Assembly: GCA_002701845.1 (NCBI GenBank)
Contig: NZXG01000048.1
Location: 62,001 to 126,000, forward strand
DNA from: Pseudomonadales bacterium
GTDB lineage: Bacteria > Pseudomonadota > Gammaproteobacteria > Pseudomonadales > Ketobacteraceae
DNA length: 64,000 bases
Direction of reading: 5' to 3'
Under the pieces are notes generated by a model. The model searched no databases, was not told where the DNA came from, and worked only from the letters and a program-made list of their open reading frames with translations. The translations under genes were made by a program, and so were the position numbers. Below are positions 24,432-33,456 of this stretch, piece by piece (the stretch's first letter is position 1; every line of letters starts with the position of its first letter).

Positions 24432-25527
24432 ATGGAAATCAACCCGATTCAAAACCAGATCAAAGACCTGAAAGCGCGCAGTGACGCGTTGAGGGGGTAT
24501 CTTTGACTTCGATCTGAAATGTGAACGCCTGGACGAAGTCAATCGCGAACTGGAGGATCCCAACGTCTGGAATGATCCGGACCGGGCCCAGGAACTGGGC
24601 CGGGAACGGGTTAACCTGGATCAGACTGTCAGCACCCTCAAGCGCATCACCAGTGGCATCAGCGACTTGGCTGAATTGCTGGACATGGCGGTGGAGGAAG
24701 ACGATGAAACCGCCGTGGCGGAGGTGCAGACGGAACTGAACGCGGTGGAGGCGGACGTGGCCAGGCTGGAGTTCCTGCGCATGTTCTCCGGTAAAATGGA
24801 CGCCAGCAACTGTTATCTCGATATTCAGGCCGGTTCCGGCGGTACCGAGGCCCAGGACTGGGCCAACATGTTACTGCGCATGTATCTGCGCTGGGGTGAG
24901 AGGGCCGGCTTCAAAACCGAACTGATCGAAGTCTCCGAAGGAGAAGTGGCCGGCATCAAAAGTGCCACCATTCACTTTCAGGGCGAGTACGCCTACGGCT
25001 GGCTGAAAACCGAAACCGGCGTCCACCGCCTGGTGCGAAAATCCCCCTTTGATTCCGGTAACCGCCGCCATACATCGTTTGCCTCGGTCTTTGTCTCGCC
25101 GGAGATTGATGACAATATCGAAATTGATATCAATCCGGCGGATTTGCGAATCGATGTGTATCGTGCCAGTGGCGCCGGTGGTCAGCACGTTAACCGTACC
25201 GAGTCCGCAGTGCGGATCACGCATATTCCCAGTGGCATCGTCACCCAGTGTCAGAATGACCGCTCCCAGCACAAGAACAAGGATCAGGCCATGAAGCAGT
25301 TGCGGGCCAAACTCTACGAGATGGAGATCCAGAAACAGAATGCGGAAAAACAGGCCATGGAAGACGCCAAATCCGACATCGGTTGGGGCAGCCAGATCCG
25401 CTCTTACGTGCTGGACCAGTCGCGGATCAAGGATCTGCGGACCGGAGTGGAGAACTCCAACCCCAATGCAGTGCTGGACGGTGATCTGAATGAATTTATT
25501 GAGGCCAGCCTTAAGGCCGGTCTTTAG
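24432..25527 (+). CDS. prfB: peptide chain release factor 2 (programmed +1 frameshift)
   Basis: The ATG at 24432 opens 24 sense codons, then an in-frame TGA at 24504-24506. A +1 shift at CTT-TGA-C joins this to the main frame, which continues from GAC at 24505 to 25527 for a product of about 364 residues. RF2 recognises UGA and UAA through SPF (KSPFDSG) and releases the peptide with the GGQ motif ([12 protein letters not shown]). The internal stop is the normal autoregulatory device of RF2, not damage. lysS follows 32 bp later, the usual order. Confidence 0.96.
24491..24507 (+). promoter_or_regulatory. RF2 programmed frameshift element
   Basis: AGGGGG TAT CTT TGA C: an internal Shine-Dalgarno-like AGGGGG sits three bases before the CTT slip codon and the TGA-C stop context. 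When RF2 is scarce, the slow UGA lets ribosomes shift +1 and make more RF2. Confidence 0.95.
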
Positions 25528-25559
25528 CGACAATAACAGGGCGGAGGCCTGGCGCAACC

Positions 25560-27062
25560 ATGACAGACCCACACAACCCATCCCCCACGGAGCAGGACGA
25601 GAACAAACTGATCGCTGAACGGCGCGCCAAGCTGGCCAGCAAACGTGAACGGGGTAATGCCTTCCCCAACAGCTTTCGGCGGGAACATTTCTGTGGTGAG
25701 CTGCAGGAAACCTATCGGGATGAGGACAAGGCCAGCCTGGCGGAAAAAGCCATCCGGGCCAAGGTGGCGGGACGGGTCCGTGCCAATCGCGGCGCCTTCA
25801 TCGTCATTGAGGACATGAGCGGCCGGATTCAGCTGTACGTGGATCGCAAAACCCTGCCACCGGAAGTATTGCGGGATATCAAAACCTGGGATCTGGGGGA
25901 TATCGTGGGGGCCAGTGGTACCCTGCAACGCTCCGGCAAAGGCGACCTCTATGTGAGCATGGAAAGCTGCGAACATTTGGTGAAATCACTGCGGCCGTTG
26001 CCCGATAAGCATAAAGGGCTGGCGGATCAGGAGCTGCGTTATCGGCAGCGCTATGTGGACCTGATCGTTAATGAGGAAGTGCGGGAAACATTCCGTATTC
26101 GCAGCGCCGTGGTGGATGGCATTCGTGACTATCTGCGCACCCGCGGTTACCTGGAAGTGGAAACTCCGATGATGCAGGTGATCCCCGGCGGCGCCACCGC
26201 CCGTCCTTTTACCACCTATCATAATTCCCTGGATATGGATTTGTATCTGCGGATCGCGCCGGAACTGTATCTGAAACGACTGTTGGTGGGCGGCTTCGAG
26301 CGGGTGTTCGAAATCAATCGCAACTTCCGCAACGAGGGCCTGTCCACCCGCCACAACCCTGAATTCACCATGGTGGAGTTTTATCAGGCATTTGCCGACT
26401 ACCAGGAGCTGATGGATCTCACCGAGGACATGCTGCGCACCATTGCCCGGGACGTGCTGGGGACCACCGATGTTCGCTACCAGGGTGATACCTACGACTT
26501 CGGTTCGCCGTTCGCCCGCATGACCGTATTGGAGTCCATCCGGCACTTCAATCCCGAATTCACTGAACAACAGCTTGGCAGCGTGGAAGCGGCCCATGAT
26601 CTGTGTGAGCAACTGGGGATTCCAGTCAAACCCGGCTACGGCCTGGGCAAACTGCAGATTGAGATTTTTGAGAAAACCGTCGAGCACAGGCTGAAAAATC
26701 CCACTTTTATCACGGAATATCCCACCGAGGTATCACCGCTGGCCCGGCGCAACGACAGCAACCCCTTTGTCACCGATCGCTTTGAGTTCTTTGTGGGAGG
26801 ACGGGAGATTGCCAACGGTTTCTCGGAACTCAATGATCCCGAAGACCAGGCTGAACGCTTCCGCAAGCAGGTGGAGGAAAAAGATGCCGGAGACGATGAG
26901 GCCATGCACTATGACGCGGATTATATTGCCGCCCTCGAATATGGCATGCCTCCGGCCGCCGGCGAAGGCATCGGTATTGATCGCCTGGTGATGCTGTTTA
27001 CTGACTCACCCTCCATTCGGGACGTGATTCTGTTCCCGCATATGCGTCCCCAGGGCGCTTAG
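25560..27062 (+). CDS. lysS: lysyl-tRNA synthetase, class II
   Basis: The 500-residue enzyme has an N-terminal OB-fold anticodon-binding domain (about 60-165: [17 protein letters not shown]) and a class II catalytic core. Motif 2 is [15 protein letters not shown] (about 259-273) and motif 3 is [12 protein letters not shown] (about 468-479). It charges tRNA-Lys. The frame includes a charged N-terminal extension starting MTDPHN, which is normal for bacterial LysS. It follows prfB closely, as in E. coli. Confidence 0.97.
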   Translation: MTDPHNPSPTEQDENKLIAERRAKLASKRERGNAFPNSFRREHFCGELQETYRDEDKASLAEKAIRAKVAGRVRANRGAFIVIEDMSGRIQLYVDRKTLPPEVLRDIKTWDLGDIVGASGTLQRSGKGDLYVSMESCEHLVKSLRPLPDKHKGLADQELRYRQRYVDLIVNEEVRETFRIRSAVVDGIRDYLRTRGYLEVETPMMQVIPGGATARPFTTYHNSLDMDLYLRIAPELYLKRLLVGGFERVFEINRNFRNEGLSTRHNPEFTMVEFYQAFADYQELMDLTEDMLRTIARDVLGTTDVRYQGDTYDFGSPFARMTVLESIRHFNPEFTEQQLGSVEAAHDLCEQLGIPVKPGYGLGKLQIEIFEKTVEHRLKNPTFITEYPTEVSPLARRNDSNPFVTDRFEFFVGGREIANGFSELNDPEDQAERFRKQVEEKDAGDDEAMHYDADYIAALEYGMPPAAGEGIGIDRLVMLFTDSPSIRDVILFPHMRPQGA

Positions 27063-27063
27063 C

Positions 27064-27093
27064 ACCGGCCGGCCCACCCCGGGCTCGGCCGGT
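27064..27093 (+). repeat. 8-bp inverted repeat after lysS
   Basis: ACCGGCCG and CGGCCGGT pair around a 14-base loop just after the lysS stop. There is no T-run; a role in 3'-end stability is possible. Confidence 0.3.
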
Positions 27094-27119
27094 TGCCGGC
27101 CACCTGCTACACTGGGGGT

Positions 27120-27713
27120 ATGACTGAGATCCCGCACAACCCACTCGCCGCGGATATCCTTGCTATCCTGCGGCGCCACGCCGGCCAGCCTGACGCTGGA
27201 CCCCTGGGTATCCATCATCTGCTGATCCGGTTGCAGGAGCATCCCGAGTTCGCCGCCATGGACAGCAACAGCGAGCTGGCTCTGTTTCGCAAAAACTTTT
27301 TGTTGATGAATGCACTCTACCAGTTGCAGGAATCTTTGTGGCGGGGGGAGGGTTTGGTGCTGGAGGTGGCGCCCCTGAACCTGCGCCTGCGCTCGTGCCG
27401 CGATTGCCGGGAGCAGCAACACTGGGTGGCGGGTAACGATCCCATGCGTGAGTACTATCTTAACTGGGACAATCTTCACGCCACTACCGCGGAGGATGTG
27501 GCCGCACTGTTGCGAAATTTCTGGCAGCACCTGCGGCAGCCCGAGCGGCAGGCACGGGCACTGGCGCAACTGGGGTTGCCCCCTGCGGCCAGCGCGGCGC
27601 AGATAAAACAACGCTATCGTGAACTGGCCAGCCGGCATCATCCGGACCGGAGTGGCGATGCCACCCGCTTTATGGCGGTGCGGGAGGCCTATGAACAACT
27701 GCGATGTTCGTAA
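27120..27713 (+). CDS. DnaJ-related protein with C-terminal J domain
   Basis: The 197-residue cytoplasmic protein has an N-terminal 'DNA-J related' region (about 1-130), known mainly in gammaproteobacteria. A truncated C-terminal J domain keeps the HPD motif (RHHPDRSGD, about 170-178). Such proteins may stimulate DnaK ATPase, but their clients are unknown. A CRDC pair at about residues 95-98 could bind metal, though only two cysteines are present. The ATG at 27120 is preceded by GGGGG at short distance. It stands alone between lysS and a bidirectional terminator. Confidence 0.8.
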   Translation: MTEIPHNPLAADILAILRRHAGQPDAGPLGIHHLLIRLQEHPEFAAMDSNSELALFRKNFLLMNALYQLQESLWRGEGLVLEVAPLNLRLRSCRDCREQQHWVAGNDPMREYYLNWDNLHATTAEDVAALLRNFWQHLRQPERQARALAQLGLPPAASAAQIKQRYRELASRHHPDRSGDATRFMAVREAYEQLRCS

Positions 27714-27751
27714 CCCCGGTGGCGCATGGAATCCCCGCCTGTTGATCAGGC

Positions 27752-27783
27752 AAAAAAAAGCAGGCCAGAAGGCCTGCTTTTTC
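27752..27783. terminator. bidirectional Rho-independent terminator
   Basis: GCAGGCC AGAA GGCCTGC forms a 7-bp stem with an A-run on the left and a T-run on the right, so it works in both directions. It separates the convergent DnaJ-related gene and the cold-shock gene. Confidence 0.88.
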
Positions 27784-27803
27784 GTAATCCGTTGCTAACC
27801 GGA

Positions 27804-28010
27804 TCAGATCGTTACGATGTTCTCAGCCTGCGGACCTTTCTGGCCTTGAGTGACAGTGAACTGAACTCGCTGACCTTCAGTCAGGGTACGGAAGCCTGAA
27901 CCCTGAATAGCACTGAAGTGAGCGAATACATCGGGGCCGCTATCCTGTTCGATGAAACCAAAACCTTTGCTTTCGTTGAACCATTTAACGGTGCCAGTTG
28001 TCGTGGACAT
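27804..28010 (-). CDS. cold-shock protein (CspA family)
   Basis: The 68-residue OB-fold RNA chaperone has both RNA-binding motifs, KGFGFI (RNP1, about 15-20) and VFAHF (RNP2, about 28-32). It would bind single-stranded RNA and melt secondary structure, during cold shock or constitutively. TAGGAAA precedes the ATG. A good promoter 175-200 bp upstream implies a long 5' leader of about 168 nt, the hallmark of cold-inducible csp mRNAs. The exact paralogue (CspA, CspD-like and so on) cannot be fixed from sequence alone. Confidence 0.95.
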   Translation of the reverse strand: MSTTTGTVKWFNESKGFGFIEQDSGPDVFAHFSAIQGSGFRTLTEGQRVQFTVTQGQKGPQAENIVTI

Positions 28011-28042
28011 AATCGTTTTCCTATCTTAACCTTTTTAACTTT

Positions 28043-28070
28043 TGAAAAGCCCGAGGTGAAAAGCCCGAGG
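28043..28070. repeat. tandem 14-bp duplication in the cold-shock leader
   Basis: TGAAAAGCCCGAGG occurs twice in perfect tandem, 33 bp before the csp start codon (minus strand reads CCTCGGGCTTTTCA twice). It lies inside the predicted leader RNA and could alter its fold. Confidence 0.6.
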
Positions 28071-28184
28071 GCATGCCAGCTGAGATTGCGGGTGATACTT
28101 ATGACTTACAGGACGAGGTACTACCGATGGGACTTCGTAACGAGGAGCATAAATAGCGGGCCGAGCATTTCAGCTAAATGTGAG

Positions 28185-28212
28185 AATATACGGATTCCGG
28201 GGAAAGTCAACG
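28185..28212 (-). promoter_or_regulatory. sigma-70 promoter of the cold-shock gene
   Basis: On the minus strand TTGACT (5/6 to the -35 consensus), 16 bases, TATATT (5/6 to the -10). Transcription would start near 28178, giving a leader of about 168 nt. Confidence 0.6.
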
Positions 28213-28575
28213 ATTCTGTGAGCAGTTTTTTCGGCACCTTCCTGGGGCGGTGGGGGTGTTTTTGGTGCAGGCTTTAAATGCTTGTTAAATCGGGATTTAA
28301 TTCGCCGTTTTCCGGGTGTCTGTCACACTAACGACATCTGCAGATGGTATCGGCCGGAGGCTTTGTTGGTGCAACAACCGCGGCCCGATGGCTGCGCCGT
28401 TATCGCGATTGGGGTGGTGTGGCGTGCCTGGCCGTCGGGGCACTTTTGTGTGTCCCCGGCAACGCTGGTAAACTGCGTTCATTCCGCAAATTGCGGGTCA
28501 TTGACGAGGTTTGAGGGGACTTTACCGGTTGTTTCAGGCGTCGCTCAACAAATCACAGTATGTAAAGGAGTCAGT
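28213..28575. other. intergenic region without a gene
   Basis: The 565-bp space between the cold-shock gene and slyD holds the csp leader and promoter on the left. The remaining 363 bp has no credible ORF; the longer open frame here (from 28282) merely extends into slyD and lacks a ribosome-binding site. A weak promoter candidate for slyD is TTGTGT-N17-TAAACT at about 28445-28475. Confidence 0.5.
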
Positions 28576-29037
28576 ATGGATATCCAGAAAGGTCGGGTGG
28601 TTGGCATGCATTACACCCTGCGTAACGAACAAGGCGATGTAATTGATACTTCCCAGGGTCGTGACCCGCTGGTGTTTCTGCAGGGCTATGGCAACATTAT
28701 TCCCGGTCTGGAAAGCCAGCTGGAAGGGTGCAAAGAAGGTGAACAGTTGGATGTGGTGGTGGAGCCGGAGCAGGCCTATGGTGTCAAACACGACCAGCTG
28801 ATTCAAAAGGTGCCCCGGGAAGCCTTCCAGGGGGTGGATAAGGTTGAGGTTGGCATGCAGTTCCAGGCCCAGACCGAGCAAGGGCCGGTACCGATCCGGG
28901 TAGTGGAGGTACAGGACGAGGAAGTGACCATCGACGGCAACCACGAACTGGCTGGCGAGCGTCTGCATTTCTCCGTCAGTATTGAATCCGTGCGCGAAGC
29001 GTCCGAAGAGGAAATCGCCCACGGTCATGCTCACTGA
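28576..29037 (+). CDS. slyD: FKBP-type peptidyl-prolyl isomerase SlyD
   Basis: The 153-residue protein shows the SlyD layout: a split FKBP domain (GRVVGMHYTLRNEQGDVIDTS at the N-terminus, returning at about 120-140) with an inserted IF chaperone domain (about 70-120), and PLVFLQGYGNIIPGLE. It catalyses prolyl cis-trans isomerisation and has chaperone activity. The tail is short (EEIAHGHAH) and only weakly metal-binding compared with the His/Cys-rich tail of E. coli SlyD. AAAGGAG lies six bases before the ATG at 28576. A strong terminator follows. Confidence 0.92.
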   Translation: MDIQKGRVVGMHYTLRNEQGDVIDTSQGRDPLVFLQGYGNIIPGLESQLEGCKEGEQLDVVVEPEQAYGVKHDQLIQKVPREAFQGVDKVEVGMQFQAQTEQGPVPIRVVEVQDEEVTIDGNHELAGERLHFSVSIESVREASEEEIAHGHAH

Positions 29038-29058
29038 GCAGTCAGCGACTGCAACACC

Positions 29059-29085
29059 AGCCCGGCATTGGCCGGGCTTTTTTTT
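29059..29085 (+). terminator. Rho-independent terminator of slyD
   Basis: AGCCCGGC and GCCGGGCT pair across ATTG, followed by a run of seven further Ts. It is placed 21 bp after the slyD stop. Confidence 0.9.
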
Positions 29086-29172
29086 GGCGGCTTTTTGCAA
29101 TTCGCTTAGACAACCCGCTGCGGTGGCGAGCGGATTTGTATAATGTGGAGAAGTCCATAGGGAGGCCGGTGC

Positions 29173-29814
29173 ATGAGCGACATTCTGTTCCAGCGTCAGC
29201 AGATCAAAGCGATGGCGCATCGCTATCGGGTGAACTTTATTAATTGTTTGTCCGGATACAAGAGCGCCAACCTGGTGGGTACCGCTGATGCCGACGGCCA
29301 TACCAACCTGGCCATGGTCAGTTCCGTGGTGCATCTGGGAGCCGATCCGGCACTGATGGGCATGGTGACCCGGCCCCGCTCCGTGGCGCGCCACAGCGTG
29401 GACAATCTTCAGGCCATGGGCGTTTATACTTTGAATCACGTGAGCCGGAACATGGTGCCGCAGGCGCATCAAACCGCGGCCCGTTATCCCCGTGAGCAGT
29501 CGGAGTTCGACGCCACCGGCCTGCAGGCCGCCTGGGTGCCGCAATTCGCTGCCCCCTATGTCAGCGACAGCCCGCTGTCCATTGGACTGCGGCTGGTGGA
29601 AATCAAGCATTTGGAATGTAATGGCACCGACTTCGTGATTGGGGCCATTGAATGGGTGCGGCTGCCCGGGCAAGCGCTACAGGAGGATGGGTTTGTGGAT
29701 CTGAACCAGTTGGATACGGTGAGCGTTTCCGGTCTGGACAGCTACCATCCGGGCGCGCCATCCATCGGGCGCTTTCATTACCCCAAACCGGATCTGCCCC
29801 CGCGCCGGCAGTAA
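29173..29814 (+). CDS. flavin reductase-like FMN-binding split-barrel protein
   Basis: The 213-residue protein looks like the flavin reductase-like domain family: KSANLVGTADADGHTNLAMVSSVVHLGADPALMGMVTRP matches the family pattern where the backbone binds FMN, and GVYTLNHVS follows. Related proteins reduce flavins with NAD(P)H or act as small flavoenzymes of unknown substrate. It has no signal peptide. GGGAGG lies 10-15 bases before the ATG. It is the first gene after the slyD terminator and points the same way as the GAF kinase 58 bp downstream, so the two may be co-transcribed. Confidence 0.75.
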   Translation: MSDILFQRQQIKAMAHRYRVNFINCLSGYKSANLVGTADADGHTNLAMVSSVVHLGADPALMGMVTRPRSVARHSVDNLQAMGVYTLNHVSRNMVPQAHQTAARYPREQSEFDATGLQAAWVPQFAAPYVSDSPLSIGLRLVEIKHLECNGTDFVIGAIEWVRLPGQALQEDGFVDLNQLDTVSVSGLDSYHPGAPSIGRFHYPKPDLPPRRQ

Positions 29815-29872
29815 TGACGGCTGGCGGTCGCTTTGTTCTATACTGGAACAAAGTGTCATAACAGGGGGCGTT

Positions 29873-31123
29873 GTGATTATTGCACCATTTCCCAAGGATG
29901 AGGCGGAGCGGCTGAAAGCCCTGTGGGATTATGAAATTCTGGACACCGGCGCCGAGCAGGTGTTCGACGATATCGTTGCCCTGGTGGCCGATATCTGCGA
30001 TGTGCCCATCGCGCTGGTGAGTCTGGTGGATAAGGAGCGCCAGTGGTTCAAAGCCAAACTGGGCCTGGAAGCAGACGAAACCCACCGTGATCTTGCCTTC
30101 TGCGCCCACGCTATTCATCAGACCGAACCCATGGTGGTGGAGGATGCGCAGGAGGATCAGCGGTTCTACGATAATCCTCTGGTGACCGGCGGCCCCCACA
30201 TCCGCTTCTATGCTGGCGCACCCATTCGCACCGAGTCCGGTTACGCGTTGGGAACTCTGTGTGCCATTGACACCCGGCCCCGGGCGCTGGATGAAGCCCA
30301 GTTACGGTTGTTGGAGCGGTTGTCCCGGCACGTGGCCCATTTGCTGCAACTGCGCAATCGCTACCGGGATTCCCTGCAACTGGCGGACGAACTGGCCAGC
30401 AGTCGGGCCCAGGTGCTGGAAATGGCGCAACACAACCGGCGTTTTCTGGCCAATCTCAACCATGAAATGCGGACCCCGCTCAACGCCATCATCGGCTTCA
30501 GCAAACGACTGGTGGAACGGGCACCCCAATACAATTTACCGGCGCAGTTCCAACAGGCGGTGAGTGCTATCGATACCGCCGCCAATCATCTTCACCACCT
30601 GATCGGCGATGTGCTGGATTTGTCCAAGCTGGATGCCGGCAAAATGGTGCTGCGGGAAATGGAATTTGCGCCCCGTGCCATGTTGGATGAATTGCTGCTC
30701 ATTCATGGTGACCGGGCTGCGGAACAGCGGACTTCCCTGCATCTGGAGGTGGCGGACGGCGTGCCCGAACGGCTGTGGGGAGACCAGCGCAAACTCAGTC
30801 AGGTGGTGATGAATCTGCTGTCCAATGCCCTGAAGTACACCCCGGAGGGCAAACAGGTGCTGGTGCGGGTCGCCTACCGGGAGGCCGGTTTGAGCATCGA
30901 AGTGGCGGATCAGGGCGTGGGCATCGCCGCCGATGATCTGCCGCGAATTTTCACTGAATTTGAACAGGTGGGGGAGCCATTACCGCACCGGGCCCGCGGA
31001 ACCGGTTTGGGGCTGGCCATTGTCAAACGTCTGCTCATGGTGCTGGAGGGTGACATCACGGTGGAGAGTACGCCCGGCACTGGATCCAGTTTCCGGGTGT
31101 GGGTGCCCATGGCGGAACCCTGA
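29873..31123 (+). CDS. GAF-domain sensor histidine kinase
   Basis: This 416-residue soluble kinase has an N-terminal GAF domain (about 18-160, with VALVADICDVPIALVSLVDKE and GYALGTLCAID), a short coiled coil, HisKA with His197 (LNHEMRTPLNAIIGF) and an HATPase domain (NLLSNALKYTPEG, DQGVGIA, GTGLGLAIVKRLL). There are no membrane segments, so it senses a cytoplasmic signal. A GTG start at 29873 with AGGGGG upstream fits. No response regulator is encoded nearby, so its partner is elsewhere. It may be expressed with the flavin reductase-like gene before it. Confidence 0.88.
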   Translation: MIIAPFPKDEAERLKALWDYEILDTGAEQVFDDIVALVADICDVPIALVSLVDKERQWFKAKLGLEADETHRDLAFCAHAIHQTEPMVVEDAQEDQRFYDNPLVTGGPHIRFYAGAPIRTESGYALGTLCAIDTRPRALDEAQLRLLERLSRHVAHLLQLRNRYRDSLQLADELASSRAQVLEMAQHNRRFLANLNHEMRTPLNAIIGFSKRLVERAPQYNLPAQFQQAVSAIDTAANHLHHLIGDVLDLSKLDAGKMVLREMEFAPRAMLDELLLIHGDRAAEQRTSLHLEVADGVPERLWGDQRKLSQVVMNLLSNALKYTPEGKQVLVRVAYREAGLSIEVADQGVGIAADDLPRIFTEFEQVGEPLPHRARGTGLGLAIVKRLLMVLEGDITVESTPGTGSSFRVWVPMAEP

Positions 31124-31196
31124 GGCGTGAGTCAGGTGTGGCGAAGTTTCCGGCAGTTTTTTATAGTGATCCCCTTTGCCGTTGCCCGGATTGGCC

Positions 31197-33173
31197 ATGA
31201 AACATTCCATCGCAATGATACTGATACGCCTGGCGCCCTGGCTGCTGGCGCTAACCCTGGCCGTCAGTAGCATCTCCCCCGCCGGGATGGCGCTGGAAGA
31301 GCGGCTGGGGCTGGAGGCGTTGTTTCTTATGCGTGGACCGGTGAGCCCCCCATCCGGACCGGTGGTGGTGGCCATCAGCCGCGACAGTGCCCGGGCGCTG
31401 GGACTGTCGGAAAAGCTGTATCAATGGACCCGGCAACCCTATGCAGAGCTGATCCGGGCCCTCACCGCCATGGAGCCGCGGCACATTGTATTTGACATTT
31501 TTTTTGACGGTCCGCGGGACCCGGCTGGTGACGAGGCTTTGCAGCAGGCCATCGCCGAAGCCGGCAACGTCCTGTTATTTGCTCACTCCGCGCGGGAATC
31601 CATGGCGGCGCTGGAGCTGGAATCCCTGCAGCAACCCTGGCGCGGCTTTCAGGCACGGGCTCTGGCCACGGCGCCACTGATTCTGCCCAAGGTGCCGGCC
31701 CGGGTGAACCGGTTTTTTGTCCGTCATCCGGCGTTTCAGGATCTGCCCACTCTCCACGCCCACACCTGGATGCTGCAGCAGCCGGATCCGGCGGCCGCCC
31801 GCCGGCAACTCAACGCCATGCCCGCCGATCCACTGCTCAACCTCTATGGCCCGCCCCGCACCCTGCGTACCCTGGAAATTGCTGACCTGTTGCTGTCGCC
31901 GGAACGGATCGATCCACCGCTGCGGAACGCCACCGTTTTTATCGGGTACTCCGCCGATGAACAGCCGGATCAGCGGGATGGGTTCTACACCGCTTACAGC
32001 AGCCGCCAGGGTCTGGACATCAGTGGCGTGGAACTGGCGGCCACCGCCTACGCCAATCTGCTGGAGGATTCCTGGTTGCGGGAACCGGCGCCCTGGTTGC
32101 GGGGTTTGCTGGTGCTCGGTTCCGGCAGTCTGGTGTTCTGGCTGACCCGGCGCCTCAGTCCGGGCCAGGCCGCATTTTGGGTGGCGGGTTGGGCCCTGAT
32201 GGCCAGTGGCATCATCTATTGGCTGTTCAGCAGCTGGCACTGGTGGATGCCCTGGCTGCATTCGGTGGTGCTGGCGGTACCACTCTGTGGGGGCCTGGGA
32301 ATGTGGCTGCGCAGCCGGGAGCTTTATCACCAGCGCTCGCGTCTGCAGTGGGCGTTTGGCAAGTACCTGCCGCCGGAGGAATTGCATCGACTGGAGGCGC
32401 AGCGCGGGCTGCCTGCGGCCCGGGATTATCATAACAGCCTGTGTCTGGTGACCGACGCCCAGGGTTATTCCCGACTGTCGGAACAATTGAGCCCGGTGGC
32501 CCTGGCGGAGTTGATGCAGCGTTATTACCACGCCATCATCCCCCCCATCCGGGAGTCCGGCGGTATTATTTCGGACGTGGCGGGGGATGGTGTCATTGCC
32601 CTGTGGTTGCATCTGGAACGGGAACGGGCCTGGGATCACATGCAGCCGGTGGTGAGTGCCATTGAGCGCAATATCGAAGCCTTCAACCGCGCCAATCCCG
32701 GCACCGAGCTGCCCACCCGTATCGGAGTCCATGCCGGGGAGATCGTCCTGGGGCATTTCGGTGCCCTGGATCATCACGAGTTCCGCGCCATGGGGGATAT
32801 CATAAACACCACCTCACGGCTGGAAAGCGCCAATAAACAATTGGGTACCCGGGTGCTGGTGAGTGAAAGCTGCGTGCGGCCGGAGGATCCGCGTTTACGT
32901 TATCTGGGACGGATCGTATTCGCCGGCAAACGCCAGCCGTTACGGGTCTACACCACTAAACAGCATTGCGATCCGGTACAACTGCGGCAGTTCCAGTTGG
33001 CGTTATTGAAATTCGAGGCCGGTGACAGGGACGCGGCCAGCAGCGTGCTGGACACCCTGGCTGCCTATTATCCCGATGACGGCCCCACGGCTTTTCTGCG
33101 TCAGTATCTGAAAGCTCACTCAGCAGCCGCCAGCGGTGAGGACGCCGCTGTTATCCGTTTAACCAGCAAGTGA
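31197..33173 (+). CDS. CHASE2-domain class III nucleotide cyclase
   Basis: The 658-residue membrane protein has an N-terminal membrane helix (about 8-28), a large periplasmic CHASE2 domain (about 35-290), three clustered membrane helices (about 295-375) and a cytoplasmic class III cyclase domain (about 415-600). Metal-binding aspartates are Asp420 (LVTDAQGYS) and Asp464 (AGDGVI), and the transition-state Asn/Arg lie in GDIINTTSRLE. The purine-selecting Lys of adenylate cyclases reads Asp460 and the partner Asp/Thr reads Arg, so cAMP as product is likely but not certain. A helical tail follows (about 600-658). The next gene, 283 bp on, encodes a FecR-domain protein, a recurrent neighbour of CHASE2 cyclases. 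Confidence 0.87.
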   Translation: MKHSIAMILIRLAPWLLALTLAVSSISPAGMALEERLGLEALFLMRGPVSPPSGPVVVAISRDSARALGLSEKLYQWTRQPYAELIRALTAMEPRHIVFDIFFDGPRDPAGDEALQQAIAEAGNVLLFAHSARESMAALELESLQQPWRGFQARALATAPLILPKVPARVNRFFVRHPAFQDLPTLHAHTWMLQQPDPAAARRQLNAMPADPLLNLYGPPRTLRTLEIADLLLSPERIDPPLRNATVFIGYSADEQPDQRDGFYTAYSSRQGLDISGVELAATAYANLLEDSWLREPAPWLRGLLVLGSGSLVFWLTRRLSPGQAAFWVAGWALMASGIIYWLFSSWHWWMPWLHSVVLAVPLCGGLGMWLRSRELYHQRSRLQWAFGKYLPPEELHRLEAQRGLPAARDYHNSLCLVTDAQGYSRLSEQLSPVALAELMQRYYHAIIPPIRESGGIISDVAGDGVIALWLHLERERAWDHMQPVVSAIERNIEAFNRANPGTELPTRIGVHAGEIVLGHFGALDHHEFRAMGDIINTTSRLESANKQLGTRVLVSESCVRPEDPRLRYLGRIVFAGKRQPLRVYTTKQHCDPVQLRQFQLALLKFEAGDRDAASSVLDTLAAYYPDDGPTAFLRQYLKAHSAAASGEDAAVIRLTSK

Positions 33174-33456
33174 CGAGTGCAACCCAGGTCACGAACTGCC
33201 GGGTAATTTTCACATCCGGCTGGATTTGGCCCGGGAAAGACTTCAAAATACCTGCGGGGTTAAGGGAGTTGAACTGGCGCGGCCATGGATTGCGTAGCCG
33301 GCGCCTGTCGCAGGCAGCAACAGCCTGCCGTAAAGCAATGTATGCCCGAACAAACGCAAACAAATAGAGTCACCGGGTCCCCGCTGGCTCGTAGTATTGT
33401 TGGTAACTGGCAGCACGGCGGTGGTCCGGCTACCGTCAGAAAACGGGGAGCTCCAA

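Noticed and set aside
24504-24506. In-frame TGA in prfB as a sign of a pseudogene
   Set aside because: It is the conserved RF2 programmed frameshift with AGGGGG and CTT-TGA-C, so the gene is intact.
28282-28575. In-frame N-terminal extension of SlyD
   Set aside because: The extension has no ribosome-binding site and is not SlyD-like; ATG 28576 has AAAGGAG and the canonical N-terminus.
33174-33456. c-di-GMP (GEMM) riboswitch before the FecR-TPR-barrel gene
   Set aside because: The conserved GGCAAAC and ACGCAAAG core with its paired stems could not be found; only a short GCAGGC/GCCTGC hairpin is present.
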